Shown: positions 7,575 to 15,690, counted from the first letter of the stretch. The stretch: 19,557 bases of DNA from CS3-C152 sp964347025 (GCA_964347025.1 CAYFWU010000020.1:1-19557); one strand, 5' to 3'. Made by a program: numbers and translations. The notes: generated by a model from the sequence alone, not told the origin.

Positions 7575-8570
7575 TCACTGTTGGCTTTCGAGGGAAACTG
7601 ATTTAACTTCAACAGACTCCTTCACATCGGTGTCCCTGAATGATTTCCTGAAGAGAACCAACCTTTTCTTCGGACCGGGAACCGATCCCTCGATGAGAAC
7701 ATGATCTTTCTTGACATCTCCATACCCCAGAAAACCGCCCTTTATTTTCAGACCTTCCTTACCGATCTTGACCACCCTCTTGTTGAACTCTGTTCTGTTA
7801 TGCAGGCCCATCTGGCCTGCCATTGGAACCTTACCGGGCAGCACCCTTCCGGGGGTTACAGGACCCAAGGTTCCCACATGCCTTCTCTTCCCTTTGTTCT
7901 TTCTGCTCCTTATTGTCACTCCGAACCTCTTAACAACACCCTGGAATCCTTTCCCCTTGGTTACGGATTTTACGTCAACATATTCTCCTTCGGAAAAAAC
8001 CTCGGATATGTCTATCTCCTTCCCCAGTTTCTCTTTCGCGTAATTCCACTTGTTCTCCAGGGTTCCGGAAAGATCTATTTCGAATACCTCTGGCTTTTTC
8101 TTCCCAAACCCTTCCCTGGGCTGGGTGTGAACAAGCAGGCGTATGTCAGCAATCTTATCGAGCTGCCCTTCGAACTTTGAAAGTTCCGAGCCCTTCTTTT
8201 TTGGTACATCCAACTTCCTCAGTAAATCCTTTTTCAGGTCCTGTGTCCATACCATCCCGTAGGTCTCGTAACCGGAATGTGGTTTTCTGTAAAGTTTTAT
8301 ACCAAAAACAAACAACGGCGGGCAATCAATAACCGAGACCGCCTTTGCCAGATCCTGGCCCTGTGTGTGACTCCCCTTTCTGTTGTCAATGAAAACTATG
8401 TTGGTCATACCGGCCTTGTACCCACCAAACTCCAGGGGTTTGACATCTTTCATTCTTGAAGCTATCCTTTCCAGTTCTTTCGAGTGTTTTAGCCTGGGGT
8501 ATATTCTCCTTGCTCTCTTCCTCGGCCAGTATGCTCGTGAACCTGCCTTAGGTTTGTGTCCTTTCGCCAT
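7575..8570 (-). CDS. rpl3: Large-subunit ribosomal protein uL3
   Basis: Predicted 331 aa, the normal size for archaeal uL3. It has the archaeal/eukaryal start MAKGHKPKAGSRAYWPRKRA, the FGGYKAGMTN segment, and the VTKGKGFQGVVKRFGV / GHVGTLGP-type core that reaches the peptidyl-transferase centre (here RRHVGTLGPVTPGRVLPGKV and MAGQMGLHNRTE). The protein initiates 23S folding and large-subunit assembly. GTGAT lies 5 nt before the ATG. The gene follows rps11 by 10 bp. That position is unusual: archaeal rpl3 normally heads the rpl3-rpl4-rpl23-rpl2 cluster, and rps11 is normally followed by rpoD. The short tail after LFRKSFRDTD is rich in Val and Ser. Confidence 0.97.
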   Translation of the reverse strand: MAKGHKPKAGSRAYWPRKRARRIYPRLKHSKELERIASRMKDVKPLEFGGYKAGMTNIVFIDNRKGSHTQGQDLAKAVSVIDCPPLFVFGIKLYRKPHSGYETYGMVWTQDLKKDLLRKLDVPKKKGSELSKFEGQLDKIADIRLLVHTQPREGFGKKKPEVFEIDLSGTLENKWNYAKEKLGKEIDISEVFSEGEYVDVKSVTKGKGFQGVVKRFGVTIRSRKNKGKRRHVGTLGPVTPGRVLPGKVPMAGQMGLHNRTEFNKRVVKIGKEGLKIKGGFLGYGDVKKDHVLIEGSVPGPKKRLVLFRKSFRDTDVKESVEVKSVSLESQQ

Positions 8571-8580
8571 AAATGATCAC

Positions 8581-8973
8581 TTAAACTCTTCTTCCTCCCC
8601 TTCCGCCCGGTTTCCTTGTGGTGTCATGTGGAATGGGGGTGGAATCTTCTATCCTCCCGATTCTCAGTCCAGTCCTGACCAGCGCGCGAATCGCAGGCTG
8701 AGCTCCGGGACCTGGTATCTTCTTTTTGTGCCCTCCCTGGGCGCGTATCTTCAAATGGACTCCTATCAAACCCTTGCTCATGGCTTCTTCCGCGACTTTT
8801 TTCGCTCCTTTCATGGCAGGGAATGGAGAACCCTTATCCTTGTCTCTGCTCGTGATCATACCTCCGGAACAGCGGGCAATGGTCTCCGCTCCCGTGAGGT
8901 CTGTGATATGGATTATCGTATTGTTGACAGAAGAGTATATGTGAGCGATCCCCCATTTGTTATCTTCCCTCAT
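8581..8973 (-). CDS. rps11: Small-subunit ribosomal protein uS11
   Basis: Predicted 130 aa, full length for archaeal uS11. Recognisable parts are WGIAHIYSSVNNTIIHITDLTGAET near the start, the GGHKKKIPGPGAQPAIRAL centre, and the basic C-terminal RIGRIEDSTPIPHDTTRKPGG. It sits on the platform and contacts the 690-loop region of 16S rRNA. This matters here because that loop of the same genome carries an insertion (see 19290-19340). The ATG is 4 nt after the rps4 stop, and the genes are surely co-transcribed. Confidence 0.98.
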   Translation of the reverse strand: MREDNKWGIAHIYSSVNNTIIHITDLTGAETIARCSGGMITSRDKDKGSPFPAMKGAKKVAEEAMSKGLIGVHLKIRAQGGHKKKIPGPGAQPAIRALVRTGLRIGRIEDSTPIPHDTTRKPGGRGGRRV

Positions 8974-8977
8974 GTTA

Positions 8978-9442
8978 TCAAACCTTTTTGCCTCCCTTTA
9001 ACTTTATGAGTTTCTCATTTTCAACAGGAACTATGTAAGAGGGGAAAATCATTTTCCTGTTGCCCATGTAAATATTTCCGTGGGTTATCTTCTGTCTCGC
9101 ATGCCTTATAGTATCAGCAAAACCCTTTTTTAAAACAAGCGTCTGGAGTCTTCGGTTGAGAATGTCCGTGACGTTAAGGGCAAGAACGTTTTCCAAACCT
9201 TGGCCCCTTTGAAGGAGACCCAGTCCGACCAGCTTGTCCAACAAAATCTTTGTTTCATCCTCATCCTTTATTGCGATCAGATCTCTCGCCCTCCTTCTGA
9301 ACTCCCTAACTATCGCTTCTGCTATCCATATCTCTCTTTTTCTTTTTAGACCGAATTCCCTGAGTATCTTCTTTTCCTCTTCTATTCTGCTAGAGTCCCA
9401 GGGTCTTTTCGGTTTCTTGTATCTCCTTCTTAACTTTCTCAT
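8978..9442 (-). CDS. rps4: Small-subunit ribosomal protein uS4
   Basis: Predicted 154 aa from the ATG at 9442, somewhat short for archaeal uS4 (about 170-180). An upstream ATG at 9499 is open but lies deep inside rps13. The start chosen gives MRKLRRRYKKPKRPWDSSRI, the expected N-terminus, with GTGAT just before it and 4 nt from the rps13 stop. The S4 RNA-binding domain is visible as DILNRRLQTLVLKKGFADTIRHARQKITHGNI. uS4 nucleates 30S assembly by binding the 5' domain of 16S rRNA. Second gene of the ribosomal operon. Confidence 0.95.
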   Translation of the reverse strand: MRKLRRRYKKPKRPWDSSRIEEEKKILREFGLKRKREIWIAEAIVREFRRRARDLIAIKDEDETKILLDKLVGLGLLQRGQGLENVLALNVTDILNRRLQTLVLKKGFADTIRHARQKITHGNIYMGNRKMIFPSYIVPVENEKLIKLKGGKKV

Positions 9443-9446
9443 ATCA

Positions 9447-10031
9447 TCACTTTCCGCTCTTCGCCGCCTTTTTTGCTCTGGCAGTCCTCGAAACACCAAC
9501 TACTTTACCCTTTCTGAATGAACCTCTCGTTCTTTGACCGCGTACAGGCAACTCCATAATGTGTCTCATACCTCTGTAGGATTTAACTTTCTTCATTTTA
9601 CCTAAATCCATCTTTTGCGTTAGTTCGAGGTTTGATGTAACTATATGCTTATCCATTCCTGAATCCGGATCTTTCCTTCTGTTGAAGAACCATGATGGTA
9701 TGTTGTGTTTTCCGGGATTGGCTATCATGTTTTCGAGGTTTTTAAGTTCAGTTTCCGAAAGATCCCCGACTTCCTTGTTTTCAAAACCGAATATTTTTGC
9801 AATGGCATGTGCATACGCGAAAGAGACTCCTTTAACCTGGCGTATGGCGACTTCTACCCTTTTCGATCCGTCGATGTTGGTTTCACCGAACCTTATAATT
9901 TTCTTGACCTCTTTCTTGGGCTCGTCCCTCTCAGGTTTCTCTGAAGGCCTTTCTTTATGTTTTTCTTTTCGCCCTTCCTTCTTCTCAACGGGCTTTCCTG
10001 TATGCTCTTCCGCTTTCGTTTTCTTGGCCAT
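9447..10031 (-). CDS. rps13: Small-subunit ribosomal protein uS13 with charged N-terminal extension
   Basis: Predicted 194 aa from ATG 10031. The core is typical: IIRFGETNIDGSKRVEVAI, then KGVSFAYAHAIAK, then the basic SYRGMRHIMELPVRGQRT and RGSFRKGK end that reaches the A and P sites. Archaeal uS13 is usually ~150 aa. Here an extra ~45-residue Lys/Glu-rich N-terminus (MAKKTKAEEH...KEVKK) precedes the core. It looks disordered and may bind RNA. An ATG at 10082 is open but lies beyond the likely promoter, so it is rejected. First gene of the uS13-uS4-uS11-uL3 operon. Confidence 0.95.
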   Translation of the reverse strand: MAKKTKAEEHTGKPVEKKEGRKEKHKERPSEKPERDEPKKEVKKIIRFGETNIDGSKRVEVAIRQVKGVSFAYAHAIAKIFGFENKEVGDLSETELKNLENMIANPGKHNIPSWFFNRRKDPDSGMDKHIVTSNLELTQKMDLGKMKKVKSYRGMRHIMELPVRGQRTRGSFRKGKVVGVSRTARAKKAAKSGK

Positions 10032-10035
10032 AGTA

Positions 10036-10049
10036 TACCTATATAGGTA
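10036..10049. promoter_or_regulatory. 14-bp perfect palindrome at the rps13 start region
   Basis: TACCTATATAGGTA lies between the TATA box and the rps13 ATG, over the expected transcription start. Its position suits an operator, or a hairpin at the 5' end of the ribosomal mRNA. A chance A/T-rich palindrome is possible. Confidence 0.45.
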
Positions 10050-10054
10050 GTAAC

Positions 10055-10064
10055 TATTTAAATA
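10055..10064 (-). promoter_or_regulatory. TATA box of the ribosomal protein operon
   Basis: TATTTAAATA, centred 28 nt upstream of the rps13 ATG. Start of transcription is expected about 3-5 nt before the ATG, so the mRNA would be leaderless or nearly so. This fits the lack of a Shine-Dalgarno sequence there. Confidence 0.6.
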
Positions 10065-10145
10065 ATTATTTAAAAAAGACAAAAAGAATATAAATTAACA
10101 AACCAAAAAAAGAAAATAACTTTAAAATGGTTGTTAAACGAAAGC

Positions 10146-10157
10146 TTTATAAATATA
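10146..10157 (+). promoter_or_regulatory. Probable TATA box for the surface-protein/ABC operon
   Basis: TTTATAAATATA, about 60-70 nt before the ATG at 10216; transcription would begin near 10178. A second candidate, TTTAAATA at 10191-10198, would give a leaderless message. That is less likely because GGGGAG (10202-10207) and GGTG sit before the ATG as ribosome-binding sites. Confidence 0.45.
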
Positions 10158-10168
10158 ACAGTGTTATA
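10154..10168. promoter_or_regulatory. 15-bp inverted repeat overlapping the TATA box
   Basis: TATAACA-G-TGTTATA is a perfect dyad whose left arm overlaps the TATA element at 10146-10157. It is a good candidate repressor site for the operon starting at 10216, with no direct proof. Confidence 0.45.
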
Positions 10169-10215
10169 AATTTACTAAAAAGATTTACATTTAAATATAA
10201 TGGGGAGTTGGTGTC

Positions 10216-11370
10216 ATGAAAAAAATCTTTGTTGGATTTGGAATTATTTTGAGTTTGTTCATTTTTATGAATATGGCAGGGGCCGCGATAACGCCGAGCC
10301 TTAGCATTGTTCTTTCCTCGCAAACCCCCTATCCTGTGGAGCCCGGGGGTATTGTTACTATAGAGGTTGAGTTGCAGAACACAGGACTGAGCGAGGCAAG
10401 TAACATAGTCTTGAAGATAGAGCCTGCGGATCCGTTCACACTGGTATCAGGGGAAAAGGAGACCAAGACCTTTACCAAGATAGAGGCCTCTGACAGCGTC
10501 AAGACAACATACAAATTATATGTTGACAAAGAGGCTGTTTCGAATGATTACGAGGTGGATTTCAGATTTTATTCAGTGGGTGACCCGAGTGTAACAGTCG
10601 TTCAGAGCGTTCTGGTTGCTGTTCAGGGTTCTCCTAAACTCGTGCTTGGCTCCATTACCAGTCAACCAGAGGAGATAGAACCCGGAGACACGATAAGATT
10701 AGAGGTGGACTTAAGAAACGTGGGAACCGGAGGAGTTCACTACATGGAGGCTGTGCTCAATTCAAGCTCAGCATACATAGTTCCTGTCTTGGCCGGAGGC
10801 TCTTACTACATGGGTGAACTGGATGCAGGCTCGAGTAAAAAAGCGCTTTTTGACATAAGCATAGATAACGAAGCGGAATACGGGACGTATTCCGCGACAT
10901 TAAAGCTTACCTACAGGGATGACACAAACACGCTACAGACAACCACGTTCAGTTTGGGTATCCCTATCAAAGGAAAACCTGTAATAGAGGTTTTGAGTGC
11001 GAAGATTGACAATTCCGACCTGAAGGTGGACATCGAAAACATAGGAACAGGAAACGCCAAAGCCCTTAAGATATCGCTCGTTCAGGGCGGTGAAGTAAAG
11101 GATTCGGCAATAGCGAATGAATTGAAACCAACCAAACACAAAACCCTTCGCTTCAAAGGATTCGTTTACGGGGAAGCCGCCATTAACATAACCTATCTTG
11201 ATGAGAGCAATCATGAATTCACAAATGAAATACCCATCTCGATAAAGCAGTCAGTGTACGCAGAAGACCAGGGACAGGGAGGAGTTTCGCCCACGATAAC
11301 AGCTATTCTGATCGTGATAGTGGTTCTGGAAACATTCTATGTATGGAGAATCAGGAAAAAGAAAAAGTAA
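10216..11370 (+). CDS. Membrane-anchored surface protein with CARDB/NEW3-like domains (COG1361 type)
   Basis: Predicted 384 aa. A signal peptide covers residues 1-23 (MKKIFVG, hydrophobic core, AGA cleavage region). Three Ig-like beta domains follow, at roughly 27-135, 140-250 and 255-345. Each opens with the pattern of CARDB/NEW3 domains (EPGGIVTIEVELQNTG, EPGDTIRLEVDLRNVGTGG, DLKVDIENIGTGNA). A transmembrane helix lies at ~356-377, with a RIRKKKK stop-transfer end. The bulk therefore faces outward. Proteins of this type commonly precede LolD/MacB-like ABC genes in archaea. I infer it is the external partner of the exporter encoded by the next three genes. The start is supported by GGGGAG/GGTG upstream. 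Confidence 0.88.
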   Translation: MKKIFVGFGIILSLFIFMNMAGAAITPSLSIVLSSQTPYPVEPGGIVTIEVELQNTGLSEASNIVLKIEPADPFTLVSGEKETKTFTKIEASDSVKTTYKLYVDKEAVSNDYEVDFRFYSVGDPSVTVVQSVLVAVQGSPKLVLGSITSQPEEIEPGDTIRLEVDLRNVGTGGVHYMEAVLNSSSAYIVPVLAGGSYYMGELDAGSSKKALFDISIDNEAEYGTYSATLKLTYRDDTNTLQTTTFSLGIPIKGKPVIEVLSAKIDNSDLKVDIENIGTGNAKALKISLVQGGEVKDSAIANELKPTKHKTLRFKGFVYGEAAINITYLDESNHEFTNEIPISIKQSVYAEDQGQGGVSPTITAILIVIVVLETFYVWRIRKKKK

Positions 11371-11410
11371 GTTTTTTTCGCTAGCTCACAGTCGTTAGTA
11401 GAGTGATGTT

Positions 11411-12091
11411 ATGAAAAAGAATATAATCTTTGAACTTCAGGATGTTTGCAAGGTTTACGAAATGAAAGGAGTGGAAACCCACGCCCTGAGGGGGGCGACA
11501 GTGAAAGTCAAGAAGGGTGAATACGTCGCAATCCTCGGACCCTCAGGCTCTGGCAAATCTACATTAATGCACATAATGGGTTGTCTGGATACCCCAACCA
11601 AGGGAAGGGTGTTCGTTGAGGGAAGAGAGGTCTCAGAACTCAGCGATGATGAACTAGCGAAGATAAGAAGGGAGAAGATAGGTTTTGTCTTCCAGGCCTA
11701 CAACTTAATACCCGGTTTAACAGCCCTTGAGAACGTCGCGCTACCCATGAGGTTCAGTGGACACGGGAGGGGAGAATCCCAAAAAAAGGCGAAGGAATTT
11801 TTAAGAAAGGTAGGCCTTGAAAAAAGGATGGATCACAAACCCAACGAGCTCTCCGGAGGCGAACAGCAGAGGGTTGCTATCGCTAGGTCGCTTTCGAACG
11901 ACCCTGACGCGATCCTTGCGGATGAACCGACCGGGAATTTGGATACAAATTCAGGGAAGGAGATTTTCGAACTCCTCGAAAGCCTTCACAGGAAAACAGG
12001 AAAAACCATAATCGTTGTTACGCATGACATAAACCTCGCGAAGCGGGCGCACAGAGAAATCAAGATAATAGACGGAAAGATAACCAAATAA
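11411..12091 (+). CDS. ABC transporter ATP-binding protein, MacB/LolD family
   Basis: Predicted 226 aa, a single nucleotide-binding domain of standard size. Walker A is GPSGSGKST (43-51), Q-loop Q95, signature LSGGEQQ (147-153), Walker B ILADEP (168-173), and switch His H205. The stretch GFVFQAYNLIPGLTALENVALP is characteristic of the LolD/MacB/FtsE branch, which powers mechanotransmission rather than transmembrane transport of small solutes. GTGAT stands 3 nt before the ATG. The 40-bp gap after the surface-protein gene begins with a T-run (11372-11378), so some termination may occur there. It pairs with the two permeases downstream. Confidence 0.95.
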   Translation: MKKNIIFELQDVCKVYEMKGVETHALRGATVKVKKGEYVAILGPSGSGKSTLMHIMGCLDTPTKGRVFVEGREVSELSDDELAKIRREKIGFVFQAYNLIPGLTALENVALPMRFSGHGRGESQKKAKEFLRKVGLEKRMDHKPNELSGGEQQRVAIARSLSNDPDAILADEPTGNLDTNSGKEIFELLESLHRKTGKTIIVVTHDINLAKRAHREIKIIDGKITK

Positions 12092-12096
12092 TAGTT

Positions 12097-13224
12097 ATGC
12101 TTGATCTAGCTTTAAAGGATTTGAAAGAACACAAGGTTCGAACTATATTGACAGCTCTGGGAATATTCATAGCGATAACCGCGATAGTTTCTCTAGGTTC
12201 CATATCCGCCGGGGTAAACGAGCTCGTGACATCTGCTACAGGAACGATAGGTTCTGATACAATTTTCGTAATGAAAACATTCGATTTTTCCGAGATGTCA
12301 GGCCCTCCCACGGCATGGCAGATAGAGGATATAGAGGCAGAGGATGTAGAAGCCATAAGGTCCATTTCAGGGGTCGAACGAGTGGTTCCCATAATAGCGA
12401 GGCAATTCGGAGGGTTCTTCGAGGTTGATGCCATTGATATGAACGATGTTGATATCTTTGGAGGAGTGGATCTGGAATTCAAGGAAGGAATGTGGCCTGA
12501 TAATGATGATGAGGGAGCTGCCCTTGGTTATCTGGTAGCGAACATGCTCGATGTGGTCGTGGGCGATTACATAACCCTGAACGAAAAGGAAGTTGAGGTT
12601 CTCGGCATATTTGAGGAGGGGTCAGGAGCTTACGACCTCGTTGTACTCATACCTTACGATTACGGGGATGAGATATACGAAACTGAGGGAGGAGCGACCC
12701 AAATAATGATAGAGCCTCAGGACGTATCGATGGTTCAGGAAATAAAGCAAACCATAGAGGATGAACATGACGATCTGGATGCGATGACAATGGAAGACGC
12801 GCTTTCAATGATGGAGGAGGTGACAGGAACGCTAAACATAATGACCCTTGGGATAGGATTTGTTGCCTCAATCGTGGCAGCCATAGGAATAATCATCACA
12901 ATGTACACATCCGTTCTCGAGCGAAGGAGACAGTTAGGAATAATGAAAGCAGTGGGAGCTTTGAGAAGAACAATCCTTGTGCAGATACTTCAAGAGGGTC
13001 TTTTAATCTCCGTTTTGAGCAGTTTGGTGGCTGTCGGGGTATCTTTCTTTTTTGTCGATATGTTAAACAATGTTTTGCTGGGAGGTTCAAACCTTGCGGT
13101 CATAACACCTTTGTTGGCGGTAGGAGCGGTATCCTACGGCATAATACTTACAGTCTTTTCAAGCCTTTATCCTGCATGGATTGCTGTTAAAACGGATCCG
13201 ATAAAGGCGATAAGAGAAGGATAA
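12097..13224 (+). CDS. ABC transporter permease, MacB/FtsX family (first)
   Basis: Predicted 375 aa with the four-helix FtsX/MacB layout. An N-terminal helix (~16-38, TILTALGIFIAITAIVSLG) is preceded by the basic KEHKVR. A ~200-residue extracytoplasmic MacB-PCD domain follows (~40-245), rich in Asp and Glu. Three C-terminal helices lie at ~250-272, ~305-325 and ~335-360. The conserved cytoplasmic ERRRQLGIMKAVGALRRTI, which couples to the ATPase, and the terminal DPIKAIREG are present. It starts 5 nt after the ATPase stop and ends 1 nt before the second permease. Probably forms a heterodimer with it. Confidence 0.94.
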   Translation: MLDLALKDLKEHKVRTILTALGIFIAITAIVSLGSISAGVNELVTSATGTIGSDTIFVMKTFDFSEMSGPPTAWQIEDIEAEDVEAIRSISGVERVVPIIARQFGGFFEVDAIDMNDVDIFGGVDLEFKEGMWPDNDDEGAALGYLVANMLDVVVGDYITLNEKEVEVLGIFEEGSGAYDLVVLIPYDYGDEIYETEGGATQIMIEPQDVSMVQEIKQTIEDEHDDLDAMTMEDALSMMEEVTGTLNIMTLGIGFVASIVAAIGIIITMYTSVLERRRQLGIMKAVGALRRTILVQILQEGLLISVLSSLVAVGVSFFFVDMLNNVLLGGSNLAVITPLLAVGAVSYGIILTVFSSLYPAWIAVKTDPIKAIREG

Positions 13225-13225
13225 T

Positions 13226-14332
13226 ATGATGTGGGAAGCAATGTTAAGGGAGTTTGGAAGGCATAAGCTAAGAACAGTTCTGACCATGCTTGGGGTTATG
13301 GTAGGGATATTCCTTGTCACTAGCGTTTCCTCCTTTTCCGAAGGTATAACCTATTACGTTAACGATCAGATAGCGGTTACTTCGGGCTTGATTACCGTGG
13401 TTGAGAAGGGGGTTTTCGGTTTCATGATACAGATGAGCGAGATAGATCAGGACTTAATAGCGGACGTTGAAAGCATATCCGGGGTTGAAAAGGTCGCCCC
13501 TATATTGTTCGCTACCCTTGATGGTGTTGGAACAGTTACGGGAACAACAATCGAAAGCGAGGACATAATAAGGGGGATAAACATCGAGATCAAAGAAGGA
13601 AGAGATTATGAAGAAGGACAGAGGGAGATAGTTTTGGGATACACTTACGCTGAAAGGAACGATTATGTTGTTGGGGACACGATAAAAATCGAAGAGGTTG
13701 AATTTGAGGTAGTGGGCATTCTAGAAGAGACGGGAAGGGACGATTTCGATAACTCCGTTGCTATGTCACTGAGTGATCTTCAGGAACTCGCTGATAAAGA
13801 AGGCATAATATCGATTATGATGATCCAGCCGCTAACCCCAGCAGATGCGGATTTCATAGAACAGGTAATAAACGACGACTTCGACGATCTCTCGGCTGCA
13901 ACGGATAAGAGCATAATGAATTCTGTTGGCGAGATGACGAGCCAGTTGAACCTCATGACCTTCGCCCTCGGGAGCATCGCTGCCCTGATTTCAGGGATAG
14001 TGATAATGAATGTTATGATCATTTCTGTCAGGGAAAGAAGGAGGGATATAGGGACTATGAAGGCGATAGGAGCGACCAACAGGCAGATCCTGTTAACCAT
14101 CTTATTGGAGGCCGTAACCATAAGCGTTGGGGGCGCGGTTGTAGGCGTGATGCTTAGCTTTGGCGGCGCCACCTACCTAAACACACTTCTTTTGCAGCCC
14201 ATAGCATTGGTGACACCAAGATTGATAATACAGGGGATACTCTTCGCCGCCTTTATAGGAATTATTTCTGGGATTCTTCCTGCGAGGCAGGCTGCAAAGT
14301 TAAGTCCGATCGAGGCTCTCAGGTACGAGTAA
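13226..14332 (+). CDS. ABC transporter permease, MacB/FtsX family (second)
   Basis: Predicted 368 aa, paralogous to the preceding permease. It has the N-terminal GRHKLRTVLTMLGVMVGIFLVTS helix, an extracytoplasmic domain (~40-245) with SGVEKVAPI and VVGDTIKIEEVEFEVVGIL as in MacB-PCD, three C-terminal helices, the coupling segment ERRRDIGTMKAIGATNRQIL, and the terminal SPIEALRYE. Two permease genes with one ATPase suggest a heterodimeric LolCDE- or MacB-like complex. Substrate unknown: lipids, lipoproteins, peptides or an envelope-stress function are all possible. AGAAGG lies before the ATG. ATG at 13229 is an alternative start. Confidence 0.94.
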   Translation: MMWEAMLREFGRHKLRTVLTMLGVMVGIFLVTSVSSFSEGITYYVNDQIAVTSGLITVVEKGVFGFMIQMSEIDQDLIADVESISGVEKVAPILFATLDGVGTVTGTTIESEDIIRGINIEIKEGRDYEEGQREIVLGYTYAERNDYVVGDTIKIEEVEFEVVGILEETGRDDFDNSVAMSLSDLQELADKEGIISIMMIQPLTPADADFIEQVINDDFDDLSAATDKSIMNSVGEMTSQLNLMTFALGSIAALISGIVIMNVMIISVRERRRDIGTMKAIGATNRQILLTILLEAVTISVGGAVVGVMLSFGGATYLNTLLLQPIALVTPRLIIQGILFAAFIGIISGILPARQAAKLSPIEALRYE

Positions 14333-14363
14333 TTTCATATTCTGGTTCTGGTAAATTATTATT

Positions 14364-15656
14364 ATGGTTAAAAAACCCAGACTTGAAAGGGAAATCCGTC
14401 TTTGGCAGGCCGTGCTGATGGGCGTGGGGATAATCCTGGGAGCTGGAATATACGTTCTGATAGGCAAGGCGGCCTCGCTCGCTGGAAACGCTGTCTGGCT
14501 TTCCTTCCTCCTATCCGCCCTTGTTGCAATTTTTACTGGCCTGAGTTATGCTGAATTAAGTTCCATCTTCCCTAAGGCAGGGGCAGAATACGTATACACA
14601 AAACACGCCTTCGGGAGAAGGATCGCTTTTGTTATTGGTTGGCTGCTCGTTATAAGCGGTTTCGTTTTTGTCGCTACCGTCTCATTTGGTTTTGCAGGCT
14701 ATTTCCAGAACCTCTTTGGGACTCCCTATCTTTTGACGGCGATCGTCCTGATACTCCTGCTTTCCTTTGTGATCTTTTACGGCATAAAGGAATCTGTTTG
14801 GTTGGCGGTTGTCTTCACCCTTATAGAGGCCTCTGGCCTGATCATAATAATAGCAATGGGTCTCCCGTATCTAGGGAGCGTTAACTATTTCGAATTCCCT
14901 TCGCTGGCTGGGATCTTTCAGGGAGCTGCCCTTATCTTTTTCGCGTACATAGGATTTGAACAAATAACGAGACTCTCGGAGGAAACCAAGAAACCCGACA
15001 TAAACATACCTCGTTCTTTGCTTTTGGCGATAGCGATAACCACCGTCCTTTACATACTTGTTGCTCTATCTGCAGTCTCCGTTCTTGATTGGCGTTCGCT
15101 AGGGAGTTCTTCCGCTCCCCTGGCAGATGTCGCTTCCCAGGCCTTTGGCCCGAACGCCTTCATTCTCCTTTCAGTTATTGCCCTCTTCGCCACAACGAGC
15201 ACTGTCATGCTCATGTTACTGGCAACCTCTCGCATCCTATACGGTATAGGGAGGTCATTCTCCCCCTCAAATTTGTTTGCTAGAATTCATCCGAAAAGAC
15301 ATACTCCATGGGTGGCGACTTTGTTTACGATGATATTCTCCATACTCTTCCTGGGTTTCGGCAAGATCGAGATAGTTGCGAATATAACGGATTTCCTCAT
15401 ATTCTTCACCTTCATAATAATCAATCTCTCTGCCATAGTAATCCGCTACAAAGGTTTTGAAGAACTTCGGGATTTCAAAATCCCTCTCAACATAGGCAAG
15501 TTCCCGGTAATACCTGTTCTTGGAGTGATATCCTGCCTTGTTCTAATGGCCTACATGGATTTCGAAATAATCTTATACGCTGCCCTGCTCATAATAGCAG
15601 GATTCATAATTTCAGAAATCTTGGAAAGAAAGGGAATCGAAGCGAGATATGAATAA
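14364..15656 (+). CDS. APC-superfamily amino acid permease
   Basis: Predicted 430 aa with about twelve transmembrane helices, within the normal size range. Helix 1 has the APC glycine motif GVGIILGAGIYVLIG (21-35), which binds the amino-acid backbone. Helix 6 has FFAYIGFEQITRLSEETKKP (~194-213), the conserved F-x-G-F/E region followed by the E-x-K-x-P loop. The protein most resembles cationic or neutral amino-acid transporters; substrate cannot be read from the sequence. It begins 31 bp after the permease operon without a clear Shine-Dalgarno sequence. Its stop codon TAA (15654-15656) shares its last base with the discriminator position of the tRNA gene on the opposite strand. Confidence 0.94.
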   Translation: MVKKPRLEREIRLWQAVLMGVGIILGAGIYVLIGKAASLAGNAVWLSFLLSALVAIFTGLSYAELSSIFPKAGAEYVYTKHAFGRRIAFVIGWLLVISGFVFVATVSFGFAGYFQNLFGTPYLLTAIVLILLLSFVIFYGIKESVWLAVVFTLIEASGLIIIIAMGLPYLGSVNYFEFPSLAGIFQGAALIFFAYIGFEQITRLSEETKKPDINIPRSLLLAIAITTVLYILVALSAVSVLDWRSLGSSSAPLADVASQAFGPNAFILLSVIALFATTSTVMLMLLATSRILYGIGRSFSPSNLFARIHPKRHTPWVATLFTMIFSILFLGFGKIEIVANITDFLIFFTFIIINLSAIVIRYKGFEELRDFKIPLNIGKFPVIPVLGVISCLVLMAYMDFEIILYAALLIIAGFIISEILERKGIEARYE

Positions 15657-15690
15657 GCGGAGGGAGGGAGTCGAACCCCCTTATGCCGGT

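Noticed and set aside
8383..9009. Long plus-strand open frame across the rps11/rps4 region.
   Set aside because: It is antisense to clearly recognisable ribosomal protein genes and encodes nothing familiar; a shadow frame.
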